A DNA stretch of 64,000 bases from contig UQCS01000001.1 in assembly GCA_900539605.1 (NCBI GenBank), positions 74,259 to 138,258 of the forward strand. The letters run 5' to 3'. Of this stretch, positions 16,014 through 24,257 are shown piece after piece. Source of the DNA: an uncultured Azospirillum sp. Lineage in GTDB: Bacteria > Pseudomonadota > Alphaproteobacteria > RF32 > CAG-239. The first letter of the stretch is position 1. Each line of letters starts with the position of its first letter. The translations under genes were made by a program, and so were the position numbers. The notes beneath the pieces were generated by a model. That model was not told the origin of the DNA. It saw only the letters and a program-made list of their open reading frames with translations, and did no database searches.

Positions 16014-16182
16014 GCCGGTAAAAACAGCCGGCGGAGTGTAAGAACTCCTTCATACACAAAATCCCTTGAGAGGGAGATATCGAAATAAGCGCACTTTCGG
16101 GTGCGACGAATAAGGTATGCTGTTTTGTATGAGCAGTTCTTAACTCCCTCGCCTTGAACTTTCCAGGGCGAGTTTTGTTTTA
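16014..16182 (+). ncRNA. Tandem structured RNA of unknown family, copy 2
   Basis: Second copy of the element at 15765-15929, about 85% identical by eye in the core. The closing stem (GTAAGAACT with AGTTCTTAACTCCC), CATACA/TGTATG, TCCC/GGGA and the TTTCGG-capped hairpin are all kept. The hairpin reads CGCAC/GTGCG here against CACAC/GTGTG in copy 1, a two-sided change that preserves pairing. The loop between TCCC and GGGA differs in sequence and length. CGCCTTG/CAGGGCG followed by a T-rich tract forms its terminator. The terminator ends about 17 bases before the ribosome-binding site of a small HTH gene, so this copy might act as a leader/attenuator for it as well as a free RNA. Confidence 0.75.
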
Positions 16183-16210
16183 ACCTGACAAAACCCATGG
16201 GAGTTTGCGA

Positions 16211-16597
16211 ATGCCAATAAGAAGACTACTAAAAAGACAATTGGGCAGGGAATTTTACCGATGCCGTAAGAATTTGTCGCTGGGACTCGAAACCGTTGCC
16301 GATCAAACCGGTTACAGCTGGCAAAAAATTGACAAGATAGAAATCGGGCAAACCCAAAATTGGGACATTTACAATAAAATGCTCAATTTTTATAATAAAA
16401 GAATCTGTCTTACTCTGGTTGATCCCGATAAGTCAGTCGGTACTCAGGGAGAAAACACCGTTTTTTTCCTCTGTGACAGCCCCCGATCTGCATTGTCGAA
16501 AGACAACAATAATCCCGAACCTCCTCTGAAAGAAGACGAGGAACAAGCCCCTCCTCAACCAACCCGACACACCCAAAAGCCAACCGACCAAGCTTGA
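16211..16597 (+). CDS. Small XRE-like helix-turn-helix protein
   Basis: A 128-residue protein. Residues ~10-60 form an XRE-type HTH: FYRCRKNLSLGLETVADQTG then SWQKIDKIEIGQ resembles the lambda-repressor fold (R..R...gls...LA..tG.....is..E.G). The C-terminal half is rich in Pro, Glu and Gln and probably disordered. ATG 16211 is chosen because GGGAG stands 7 bases upstream; an in-frame TTG at 16205 is less likely. It follows RNA copy 2 and its terminator by only 30 bases, suggesting either that the RNA controls it or that it controls the RNAs. No partner domain indicates a ligand. Confidence 0.7.
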   Translation: MPIRRLLKRQLGREFYRCRKNLSLGLETVADQTGYSWQKIDKIEIGQTQNWDIYNKMLNFYNKRICLTLVDPDKSVGTQGENTVFFLCDSPRSALSKDNNNPEPPLKEDEEQAPPQPTRHTQKPTDQA

Positions 16598-16781
16598 ACA
16601 GCGGGAAAAAACCGGGAAAACGCAAAAATGCCTTTCCCGGTCAGGTATTATAAAAAGTTTCGTATTTTTTTCCAAAAGGGACACTTTAACGAGCCGCCCG
16701 AAGTTCGTGTGCCGATAAAAAACAACAATTTTTATAGCAAAAGACGACACACAATCATAATGACCGGTGCCGTCTCTTCTT

Positions 16782-17486
16782 TCATTTACAATTGCCTTTG
16801 CTTTCCCAAAACCGGAGGGTTTTTACCACCAGTCCGATCAGGTTAAGAAAGACTGCCAACGCTGCCGTAATCGCCGTATGACTCAGCCGGCCCGGTTTGG
16901 CTGCGGTAACGATCCGCTGGATTTCACTGCCCGAATAGGCAAGTATGGCACAAAAAATAACCACCGTTGCCACACAAACTGCCAAATCGATAAGCGACAA
17001 GCCAAACAGGCCATAAACCGTGCCGCTCAGCAACAGTCCCCATAAGGCCGTTACGACAATGCAGTACCACGAAATCATGTCTTTGCGGCAGGCGGCTTCG
17101 GTAACAACCATAATGGCAAACATCCCGGCGGCCACACCGAGGGCACAAGCCATATTGGCTCTGATGTAAACAACCGCTACACCGCTCAGGGCAGCACCGA
17201 CCAGACTGCAAAACAGTCCGAAAATGAGAAGCACCGCTGCAAAACTCAAAGTCTTCAGTTCCTTGGGAACCGACAGAAACATCATCAGCGGCAGCAATAG
17301 CAGGATCCAGGCGCCGACACTCAACATCATCAGGCCTTCGGCATCCCTTACATACAGGAATTCACGATATTCCGGCACGGCGGTTAGCAAAGAAACCGTT
17401 GCTGCCGAAATTGCCGCACCGCCTCCCATAAATGCAAAAAGGCGGGAAATTACGCGACTCTCCAATTTTTTAGTTAAACTTTCCAT
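16782..17486 (-). CDS. Diverged Bax inhibitor-1 family membrane protein lacking the acidic pair
   Basis: A 234-residue protein with six to seven membrane helices, the same length as its neighbour at 17753-18457 and alignable to it throughout, so it is a paralogue from a tandem duplication. The diagnostic BI-1 motif AYDTQKI is AYSGSEI here, and the Asp of the last helix (LYLDFVN in the neighbour) is Asn (VFLNLIG). In studied BI-1 proteins such as B. subtilis YetJ, these two Asp form the pH-sensing pair that gates calcium leak, so that function is probably lost. Its own 260-base upstream gap with a perfect palindrome suggests separate regulation. Confidence 0.75.
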   Translation of the reverse strand: MESLTKKLESRVISRLFAFMGGGAAISAATVSLLTAVPEYREFLYVRDAEGLMMLSVGAWILLLLPLMMFLSVPKELKTLSFAAVLLIFGLFCSLVGAALSGVAVVYIRANMACALGVAAGMFAIMVVTEAACRKDMISWYCIVVTALWGLLLSGTVYGLFGLSLIDLAVCVATVVIFCAILAYSGSEIQRIVTAAKPGRLSHTAITAALAVFLNLIGLVVKTLRFWESKGNCK

Positions 17487-17584
17487 AAATAATTAATTAA
17501 TGATCATTGATAGTTACCATATATCAACCGTTTCGACGAATTCCAGCCTTTATGACGTAAAGTTGCCCCGGGTTTTACACTTTT

Positions 17585-17600
17585 TGTTTGTCGACAAACA
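17585..17600. promoter_or_regulatory. Perfect 16-bp palindrome upstream of the BI-1 paralogue
   Basis: TGTTTGTCGACAAACA is a perfect dyad about 100 bases before the start of the minus-strand BI-1 paralogue. It has operator-like length and no T-run, so it is not a terminator. No regulator is identified. Confidence 0.4.
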
Positions 17601-17701
17601 GCCGATCGTTTTGTCATGATTCCGTTGGTTTTAGGCACATACAGCCCAAACGGTTCATTTAGCGGCAGATTTTACGGGAACCGCCTTTTTCTGGTTGCCT
17701 A

Positions 17702-17738
17702 CAAAAAAAGCTGCCGCAAATTGCGACAGCTTTTTTAA
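17702..17738 (-). terminator. Terminator of the BI-1 gene
   Basis: GCTGCCGC and GCGACAGC pair around AAATT (one wobble or mismatch), flanked by A-run and T-run. On the minus strand it lies 15 bases after the BI-1 stop; it separates the two paralogues transcriptionally. Confidence 0.85.
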
Positions 17739-17752
17739 AAAATGTAAAAAAG

Positions 17753-18457
17753 TTACTTTTTCTTACCCAACAGTTTGATAATCTGCAACAACAGATTAAC
17801 AAAGTCGAGGTACAACGACAAAGCACCCCGCAAGGCGATCCGGTTGGCTTCCTGTTTGTCATAGCAGTCATACAATTCATCGCGGATCTTCTGCGTATCA
17901 TATGCCGTCAAACCGCAAAAAACAACCACTGCAATCAGTGAGATGACAAAGTCCATCGTTTCCGATCCGAGAAAAATATTAATCACCATGGCAATGATCA
18001 ATCCGAACAGCGCCATTATAAAAATACTTCCCCAAGAAGTCAAATCCGACTTGGTCACCAACCCGTAAATTGCCATTGCGCCGAACGTCGCCGCCGTGAT
18101 GACAAAACACATCAGAATGCTGGCCGCGGTATAAACCAGAAAGATGCAGCTCAGGCTCATCCCCATCAGAGCGCAAAACAACAGAAACACCAAAAAGGCG
18201 GCGCCCGACTCCAGTTCTGCGATCAGTCCCTGAAAAAACAGAACGATCACCAGCGGCGACAGTAAGATGATCCAGCCGGCCACGCTTAATTGCATTGCTC
18301 CCGTTTCGCCGACACGATACAGAAAATCGCGACAGTCGGGAACATAGGCAAAGACGGCAGCCATCAGAGCCGAAACCAGCAAACCGGCAAACATGTAGCC
18401 GTAAACGCGGGTCATTACGCTGTTTGCAACTTTTTCACTTTCCAAATAAGTACTCAT
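17753..18457 (-). CDS. Bax inhibitor-1/YccA family membrane protein
   Basis: A 234-residue inner-membrane protein with about seven helices. The family signature CGLTAYDTQKIRDE and the final-helix LSLYLDFVNLLLQI both carry their Asp, the residues that form the di-aspartate pH sensor in calcium-leak BI-1 proteins. The N-terminus (YLESEKVANSVMTRVYGYMFAGLLVSA) is the usual bacterial BI-1 opening. It may protect membranes or handle Ca2+; bacterial physiological roles are poorly fixed. The adjacent downstream paralogue has lost both acidic residues. Confidence 0.9.
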   Translation of the reverse strand: MSTYLESEKVANSVMTRVYGYMFAGLLVSALMAAVFAYVPDCRDFLYRVGETGAMQLSVAGWIILLSPLVIVLFFQGLIAELESGAAFLVFLLFCALMGMSLSCIFLVYTAASILMCFVITAATFGAMAIYGLVTKSDLTSWGSIFIMALFGLIIAMVINIFLGSETMDFVISLIAVVVFCGLTAYDTQKIRDELYDCYDKQEANRIALRGALSLYLDFVNLLLQIIKLLGKKK

Positions 18458-18626
18458 AATTTTTTAGTTTTAACCGCGCCGCTTATCCGAAAAGATTAAA
18501 CAGGCAACAGACCGGTTTAATTATGAGTTTTTTTCGAATAATAGGACACAATGATTATACAATGTTTTTATTGTAGCGGCACTGCATGAAAAAGCAACTC
18601 AAAATTTTGTCCAACAAAGCCTTTTA

Positions 18627-18660
18627 AGAAAGCGCCGAAATAATCCGGCGCTTGCTGATT
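18627..18660 (-). terminator. Terminator of the Sel1-repeat gene
   Basis: AAGCGCCG and CGGCGCTT pair around an ~8-base loop directly after the stop codon of the minus-strand Sel1 gene. The trailing sequence on the minus strand is only moderately T-rich (TTTCTTAAAAG), so it may be a weak terminator. Confidence 0.5.
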
Positions 18661-18661
18661 T

Positions 18662-19888
18662 TTACAACAACTTTAACGGTTGCGAGGGGTCGGGTTCTTT
18701 TTTAAGCGGCGCCGGAGGTGCTTTTTTCGGTGCTCGATACCCCATTTTGTCATCAATATAGCTACCCAGCTCACGACCGAAGGTTTGACGGATATACTGC
18801 GTCATTTCGGTGGGTTTTTCCCTGAAGGTTTCAGCCGCCGCCTGAGCCTGCAGGACCTCTTCGATCTTGAGAATTTTTTCCAGAATGTCGCGTTTTTCGG
18901 CAGCGCCCTCGATTCCGTACACCGACGCTATGTTAAACCAGATATACGCCTGATATTCGTTTTTTTGATAAGAAGTTCCGGCAGCCAGAATATTGCCTAG
19001 ATCCATCATCGCTTTAACGTTTCCCTGATGGGCAGCTTCGCTCAGATACTTGACCGCATTGCCATAGTTGCGGGGCGTTCCTTCGGCATTGATATACCGC
19101 TGCGCCAGTTCATACTGCGCTTCGTCATAAGAAACGGCCGCCATTTTCATCAGCTCAAATGCCTTTTTGAAATTTTTCGGTACCACAAAGCCGCGATAAT
19201 AGGAATAGCCGATCATATATTGAGCAGTGATGTTACCGCCGTCGGCAGCCTGTTGCAACAATTCGACAATTCGGTTTTTGGAAGAATTGATGTTGGATGA
19301 GGTCAGATAAATAAAGGCCAGATTGATTGCCGCTTCGCCATTGCCAAGCTTTGCCGCCTTATCAAACATCTGCACCGCTTTGACAACGCTTTTTTCGGTG
19401 CCGATGCCGCTGTAATAAAGACTGCCAAGATTGTTGACCGCAATTTTGTCTTCTTGTGCGGCCGCCATCGAATAATATTTGAAAGCCCGTTCGGGATCAC
19501 GTGCCACGCCGTTCTCACCGTACAGATACATATAACCGAGAGTCAGACAGGCATCAACGTCCCCTTCCTCGGCCAGACGTGTCATCCGGTCAAGAAAATT
19601 TTCCTGAAGTTCTTCGGGCTGGCGGGTAAATTCGGCGGCTTTTTCCTTACTTTTCAAAAAAGAAAAATTGAGAAAAGAAAACATCCCTTCATCGTCAACT
19701 TTCACTTTTTCGGCTTCGGCTGTTTTTGTTGCCGGCGTTTCAACACGGCGGACTTCTTTCGACTGCGGTGCCGGGTCGGCCTTTTTGGGTTCTTCGCCAA
19801 ACAAATCGATCAACGACATATCGTCAGCAGCGCAAACCGGTGATGTCAACGCCAGACAAAACATTAAAAGCATAAATATTTTCGACAT
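18662..19888 (-). CDS. Secreted Sel1-repeat protein
   Basis: A 408-residue protein with a Sec signal peptide (MSKIFMLLMFCLALTSPVCA) and, after a ~75-residue charged linker, six to seven Sel1-type TPR repeats. Clear units include ACLTLGYMYLYGENGVARD, AVNNLGSLYYSGIGTEKS, AAINLAFIYL, AQYMIGYSYYRGFVVPKN and AQYELAQRYINAEGTPRN, each with the [AG]xxxLGxxYxxGxGVxxD pattern. Such periplasmic helical scaffolds mediate protein-protein contacts; in host-associated bacteria some act in host interaction. The C-terminus is Lys/Pro rich. No enzymatic residues are visible. Confidence 0.88.
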   Translation of the reverse strand: MSKIFMLLMFCLALTSPVCAADDMSLIDLFGEEPKKADPAPQSKEVRRVETPATKTAEAEKVKVDDEGMFSFLNFSFLKSKEKAAEFTRQPEELQENFLDRMTRLAEEGDVDACLTLGYMYLYGENGVARDPERAFKYYSMAAAQEDKIAVNNLGSLYYSGIGTEKSVVKAVQMFDKAAKLGNGEAAINLAFIYLTSSNINSSKNRIVELLQQAADGGNITAQYMIGYSYYRGFVVPKNFKKAFELMKMAAVSYDEAQYELAQRYINAEGTPRNYGNAVKYLSEAAHQGNVKAMMDLGNILAAGTSYQKNEYQAYIWFNIASVYGIEGAAEKRDILEKILKIEEVLQAQAAAETFREKPTEMTQYIRQTFGRELGSYIDDKMGYRAPKKAPPAPLKKEPDPSQPLKLL

Positions 19889-19967
19889 GATAAACTTCCG
19901 TATATTCTTATAAAAACTTTTTTATAATACATTAAAATTTGACCGGTTCAAACTTTTTTACAAATTT

Positions 19968-21320
19968 TCAGTACCCTTTTGCCATTTCATCGGCAATTGC
20001 TTTTTGCATGGCGGTATTGCTGCGGTCCGGTTGCGGCGCCGCTTTTTTGGCAGCCACTTGTTGCGGCGACTTGCGCCCGGTCAGCACTTTAAGAAGATTT
20101 CGGTTTTTACTCTTATCGCTTTTACCGTCAACGGATTGTTTAATCGCTTCGCGCTGATCGGCACTGATACCGGTCTTTTCCTTAACTCCGGACTCGATTT
20201 CGGCACGCACTTCCGGCAACAGTTCCATCGTTTGCTCTGGCAGGTATTTGCTCAAGTTGCCGGGAGATTTGATACCTTCTTTTTTGCAGTAGTCGTTTTC
20301 GCAAATGTTATCAAAAATTTTATTGATCCGTTTTTGCAGTTCCTGTTCATTACCGATCAGAGTAGCAGACAAATCGCTGGTACCGATGCTGTTGGTCCCA
20401 AACTGCGAAATCTGCAGTTTATAGGCTTTCATGGTGCGGCGTTTGTTCTTCCACATTTCGAAGCTGCCTTCCATCATCAGCTTTTTTCCCTCCTTGCTGT
20501 CCGGATCCAGCCCTTTGGCCAGCGCCTCCTTATAAAAAGCAAAATCAGGTTCTTTGTCAAAAACTTTCAAGGCTTCTTCCCGCGAAGTGCCTTTCGCCAG
20601 TTCATTACGATAGCCGGCAAGGTAACCGTTGAGTTCCGCCACGGTAGCGGCACACTCGTCATACTGGCACAAAATGCCGTATTGCTCCGGGCTGAGTCCC
20701 GGCGCATAAATTCCAAGCTTGTCGTTACTGCGATGCTGTTCTTCGTGTGCCTTAACCGATTTGTAAACCGTAGATTGCGGGTTGTTAAGATCAGAAAACA
20801 TCTCCAAGGTGGTTACAAATGTTTTTTTCCGCTGTTCAGGGCTCATTTCCGGATGTTTATCGGCAAACCGGGTTTCTAATTTGTGGAGTTCCTGCTCATC
20901 GCCCATTTCGATATAAGTCATGACAATATTTTTGTCTTCGGTGCTGTAGGCCCCAGCTTTGTCTGCCGTTGCCACCGACAACGTATCGGTACGATCGGGC
21001 TCGGCGTTGGCAAAAGCGTCTTTTTCACCTGCCTTCCAGGTCTTATGCAGTTTTTTGGGGTCCAGCTGAGACTGATCAATAAAATCTTCGCCGACTTTAT
21101 TATAAACCTGACCGTCCTGAACAACTTGCTCTATTTCGGTTACCCCGAACAAGTTAACCTTTTTTTCCGTATATTCGGTTTTGGGTTTTTGTTCCTGAAC
21201 CGGATTCGATGCCTGCCGTTCCTGCGCCGCCGCATTTAAAGCCGAAGCTTCCAGCGCAAGCATCAACATCATTTTGCTTCCGCCTTTTTTCACATAACGC
21301 TCAAAATCTTTATAAGACAC
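19968..21320 (-). CDS. Putative HExxH metallopeptidase-like protein, unknown family
   Basis: I do not recognise this 450-residue protein. Around residues 186-240 it contains YKSVKAHEEQHRSND, i.e. HEEQH at 192-196 fitting the zincin HExxH motif, followed ~25 residues later by QYDECAATVAELNGYL, whose Glu residues could be the third zinc ligand. The N-terminus (MMLMLALEASALNAAA) is weakly hydrophobic and may or may not be a secretion signal. The rest is charged and helical, with a Lys/Gln-rich C-terminal tail. The start is GTG behind GGAG. It stands alone, minus strand, next to the Sel1 gene. A secreted or surface peptidase is a hypothesis from one motif. Confidence 0.55.
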   Translation of the reverse strand: MSYKDFERYVKKGGSKMMLMLALEASALNAAAQERQASNPVQEQKPKTEYTEKKVNLFGVTEIEQVVQDGQVYNKVGEDFIDQSQLDPKKLHKTWKAGEKDAFANAEPDRTDTLSVATADKAGAYSTEDKNIVMTYIEMGDEQELHKLETRFADKHPEMSPEQRKKTFVTTLEMFSDLNNPQSTVYKSVKAHEEQHRSNDKLGIYAPGLSPEQYGILCQYDECAATVAELNGYLAGYRNELAKGTSREEALKVFDKEPDFAFYKEALAKGLDPDSKEGKKLMMEGSFEMWKNKRRTMKAYKLQISQFGTNSIGTSDLSATLIGNEQELQKRINKIFDNICENDYCKKEGIKSPGNLSKYLPEQTMELLPEVRAEIESGVKEKTGISADQREAIKQSVDGKSDKSKNRNLLKVLTGRKSPQQVAAKKAAPQPDRSNTAMQKAIADEMAKGY

Positions 21321-21474
21321 TGGACGGCTCCTTCTTCAAAGTCGATTTACAATTGTTATTATACAATAGTCGGCCTCTGAAATCAAAGAATTTTTACGGT
21401 TGCAGTTTTTTGTTTATTTTTTGACTGATCCTGATTATAATGCCGCCGAAAATGACAGAAAGAGGATCCCGAGC

Positions 21475-23295
21475 ATGCCGGCATTTGAACCGCCCGTTTA
21501 TACGCTGAAAGGCATTAAAATCCGCTTCGGCAGCAAACAGCTGTTTGAAGACGTAGAATTGTACATAAACCAGGGGGATAAAATTTCGCTGGTCGGACGG
21601 AACGGTTCGGGAAAATCAACTCTGCTGAAAATTATTGCCGGACTGATCGAGCCCGATGACGGAGAGATTTTTATTCAGCCGAATACCAAAATCGGTTATA
21701 TGCCGCAAGACGCCGATCTCAGCGGCTATCCGGACCTGAGAGCAGTGGTGGCGTCTGGATTGAGCGAAAATGACGGCAGCAACGACTATAAAGTGCAAAT
21801 GTGGATCAAACAGTTGGAGATTGCTGCCGATGCCGATCCGCAAACGGCCTCCGGCGGCGAACGTCGCAAGGCCACCCTTGCCAAAGCTCTGATTAGCGAA
21901 CCTGACATTCTGCTTCTTGACGAACCGACCAACCATCTCGATATGCCGACGATTGAACAGCTGGAAAAAATTATTGCTGCCTATAACGGTGCCGTGGTGG
22001 TTATCAGCCATGACCGGCGCTTTCTTACCAATGTTTCCCGGACCACTTTCTGGCTCGATCGCGGAACAATGCGACGCAACAACAAGGGGTTCGGCAGTTT
22101 TGAAGACTGGCAGGATCAGGTAATCGAGCAGGAAATTATCGCCCAAAAGTATCTCAATAAAAAAATTGCCGAAGAAACGGAGTGGTTACACAAAGGCGTC
22201 ACCGCCCGCCGCAAACGAAACATGGGAAGACTGCGGCGCCTGCAACAGCTCCGGCAGGAACGGCGCGAACAAATTCGGCAGGTCGGTTCAGTCAACATGG
22301 ATATTGAAAATACCGCCTGGCGTTCCAAATTGGTCATCGAGTCCAAACATCTGTGCAAAGCTTTCGGCGAACGGACAATCGTCAACGATTTCTCGGCCAA
22401 AATCATCCGCGGCAACAAAATCGGCATCGTCGGTCCCAACGGCGCCGGCAAAACGACGTTGATCAAACTGCTGACCAAAAAGTTGGAACCGGATTCGGGC
22501 TTTGTGCGAATCGGCAAAAATCTGGAAGAAGCCTATTTTGATCAGAACCGCTTTTCACTTGATCCGTCCAAAACGCTGTGGCAAACGCTCTGCGACGAAG
22601 GCGATCACATATGGGTACGCGGCTCATACCGTCATGTTGTCGCCTATCTCAAAGATTTTTTGTTTACGCCCGAACAGGCCAAAGCGCCGGTGGCCGCCCT
22701 GTCCGGAGGCGAGAAGAACCGTTTGATGCTGGCAAAAGTTCTGGCTCAACCGTCCAACTTTTTGCTGCTGGACGAACCGACCAACGACCTTGATATGGAC
22801 ACGCTCGATTTACTGCAGGAAATGTTAAGCGATTATGACGGCACGATTTTGATTGTCAGCCACGACCGTGATTTCCTTGATAAAATTGTTACCTCCATCA
22901 TTTACATGAAAGGTGACGGCAAAGTTGAAGAATATGTCGGCAGTTACAGCGACTTGCTGGAACGCTTCGACAAACAACCGGCAACGGCTGTCAAGAACAA
23001 GCCCGCCGGCAAAACCCGAAGCGAACCTTCATCAGAGCGAAAAGAAACCTCGCGCGGACGACTGAGTTACAATCAACAACGTCTGTTGCAGGTTTTGCCG
23101 CAACAAATTGCCGTGCTTGAGCAAAAAATAGAAAATGCCAAAAATGACTTGTGCGAACCGACGCTTTATCAAAATGACCCCGACCGTTTTTACGAATTGA
23201 CTCGCCAACTGGAAGAATGGGAAAAACAAAAAGAAGACGACGAAAACCGGTGGCTGGAGATTTCACTGCAGGCCGAAGAACTCAGCATCAAATAA
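21475..23295 (+). CDS. uup: ABC-F ATPase, Uup type
   Basis: A soluble twin-ATPase of the ABC-F class, which act at the ribosome or, for Uup, also in DNA transactions. The first cassette has GRNGSGKST, signature ASGGERRKA and LLLDEPTNHLD; the second has GPNGAGKTT, LSGGEKNRL and LLLDEPTNDLD. The inter-domain linker (YLNKKIAEETEWLHKGVTARRKRN) matches the Uup P-site tether, and a C-terminal coiled coil (about residues 520-606) completes the family layout. The start at 21475 (606 residues) is chosen for its upstream AGAGGA; an earlier in-frame codon at 21400 adds a non-homologous tail. It is divergent from the HExxH gene. Confidence 0.93.
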   Translation: MPAFEPPVYTLKGIKIRFGSKQLFEDVELYINQGDKISLVGRNGSGKSTLLKIIAGLIEPDDGEIFIQPNTKIGYMPQDADLSGYPDLRAVVASGLSENDGSNDYKVQMWIKQLEIAADADPQTASGGERRKATLAKALISEPDILLLDEPTNHLDMPTIEQLEKIIAAYNGAVVVISHDRRFLTNVSRTTFWLDRGTMRRNNKGFGSFEDWQDQVIEQEIIAQKYLNKKIAEETEWLHKGVTARRKRNMGRLRRLQQLRQERREQIRQVGSVNMDIENTAWRSKLVIESKHLCKAFGERTIVNDFSAKIIRGNKIGIVGPNGAGKTTLIKLLTKKLEPDSGFVRIGKNLEEAYFDQNRFSLDPSKTLWQTLCDEGDHIWVRGSYRHVVAYLKDFLFTPEQAKAPVAALSGGEKNRLMLAKVLAQPSNFLLLDEPTNDLDMDTLDLLQEMLSDYDGTILIVSHDRDFLDKIVTSIIYMKGDGKVEEYVGSYSDLLERFDKQPATAVKNKPAGKTRSEPSSERKETSRGRLSYNQQRLLQVLPQQIAVLEQKIENAKNDLCEPTLYQNDPDRFYELTRQLEEWEKQKEDDENRWLEISLQAEELSIK

Positions 23296-23306
23296 TTCGG
23301 TGCTTT

Positions 23307-24188
23307 TTACCGGCGGAGACGCGAGATCACATAATCGGGACAGGCACCAAACATATTTCCGAGTTCCCGCGTTTTGGTAACATCGGGAATGTAGCCCTCC
23401 CCCAGAAAACTGACATGAACGCCTTTGCTGACCAAACACCCCGAAAGCTGGGCTGCCGCCGCGCCGCGGATATCGGCTGCAATGCTGTCACCGATCATCA
23501 ATATTCTCTTACGATCAATGGAACCCAACGCCGCCAAAGCATATTCCATCACCTGCAAATCTGGCTTACCGACGGTAAGAATCTGCCCGCCCAAAACCGC
23601 ATATTGTTCAGCAAGCGCGCCCGAAGCCAAAACCGCTTCGTCTCCGAACGGTACCGACGTATCGTTGCCGACGCACAAAAGCGGCAAATTCAGGCTGGCA
23701 GCATGACTTAAAACATCGAGATAATCTTCGGTCGTTTTACCGGGCCCGTTTTCAAGACGCCCGGCATACAAAAAATCTGCCTGAGCCGGATCAAATACTT
23801 CAACGTAATCCAAACCGGCAAAAACACCGTTATCATCGGCCGCTCCGAGATTATAGTAGCGACGTCCCAACTGCCGGCAGCTGCTGTTCGGCAACGACAA
23901 AAGCTGATGCACGATTTCTCCTGCCGTGACCACGGTTTCGAAAAGGCGCGGTGAAAAACCGGCCCGATACATTTGGGTGACAATTTCTTCAACCCGATAG
24001 GCCGCATTGCTCAGCAGCACGATTTTTTTGCCGTTTTTACGCAAGCCTATTAAAGCGTCCCATGCCTCGGGAAGAATGGAAACACCGTTGTATAGCACAC
24101 CGCTCCATCCGCACAAAATGCCGTCATAGGCATCCATGACCTTTGAGATATTAACGATAGGCTTAATCATCTTCATTGCGGAACTCAC
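23307..24188 (-). CDS. Class IIA HAD-like protein (TIGR01459 type) with nucleophile lost
   Basis: A 293-residue NagD-like HAD protein. Motif III (VGKPDLQVMEYAL) and motif IV (LMIGDSIAADIRGAAAAQL) are intact, as is the substrate-specificity cap between them. Motif I, which should read D-x-W-G-V with the Asp nucleophile, is CGWSGVLYNG: the nucleophile is Gly and the following Trp is Ser. In HAD enzymes that Asp forms the covalent phospho-intermediate, so phosphatase activity is unlikely. The reading frame is otherwise undamaged. Start assignment (GTG 24188, or ATG 24176/24170) is uncertain because no clear ribosome-binding site is present. Confidence 0.8.
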   Translation of the reverse strand: MSSAMKMIKPIVNISKVMDAYDGILCGWSGVLYNGVSILPEAWDALIGLRKNGKKIVLLSNAAYRVEEIVTQMYRAGFSPRLFETVVTAGEIVHQLLSLPNSSCRQLGRRYYNLGAADDNGVFAGLDYVEVFDPAQADFLYAGRLENGPGKTTEDYLDVLSHAASLNLPLLCVGNDTSVPFGDEAVLASGALAEQYAVLGGQILTVGKPDLQVMEYALAALGSIDRKRILMIGDSIAADIRGAAAAQLSGCLVSKGVHVSFLGEGYIPDVTKTRELGNMFGACPDYVISRLRR

Positions 24189-24257
24189 TCATTTCTGATT
24201 ATTTTACAAGGATAACAAAGCATTATTAAAAAAGAATTTAAATTGCAAGTTTTATTG

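Noticed and set aside
15751..16198. Two similar minus-strand open frames sharing a YEGVLTLRR segment, looking like a tandem gene family
   Set aside because: They are translations of the repeated RNA stems read on the opposite strand; they lack ribosome-binding sites and the similarity is fully explained by the RNA duplication.
16611..16642. Hairpin CCGGGAAA/TTTCCCGG after the HTH gene as a terminator
   Set aside because: The loop is long and no T-run follows on either strand, so termination is not supported; it may be incidental.
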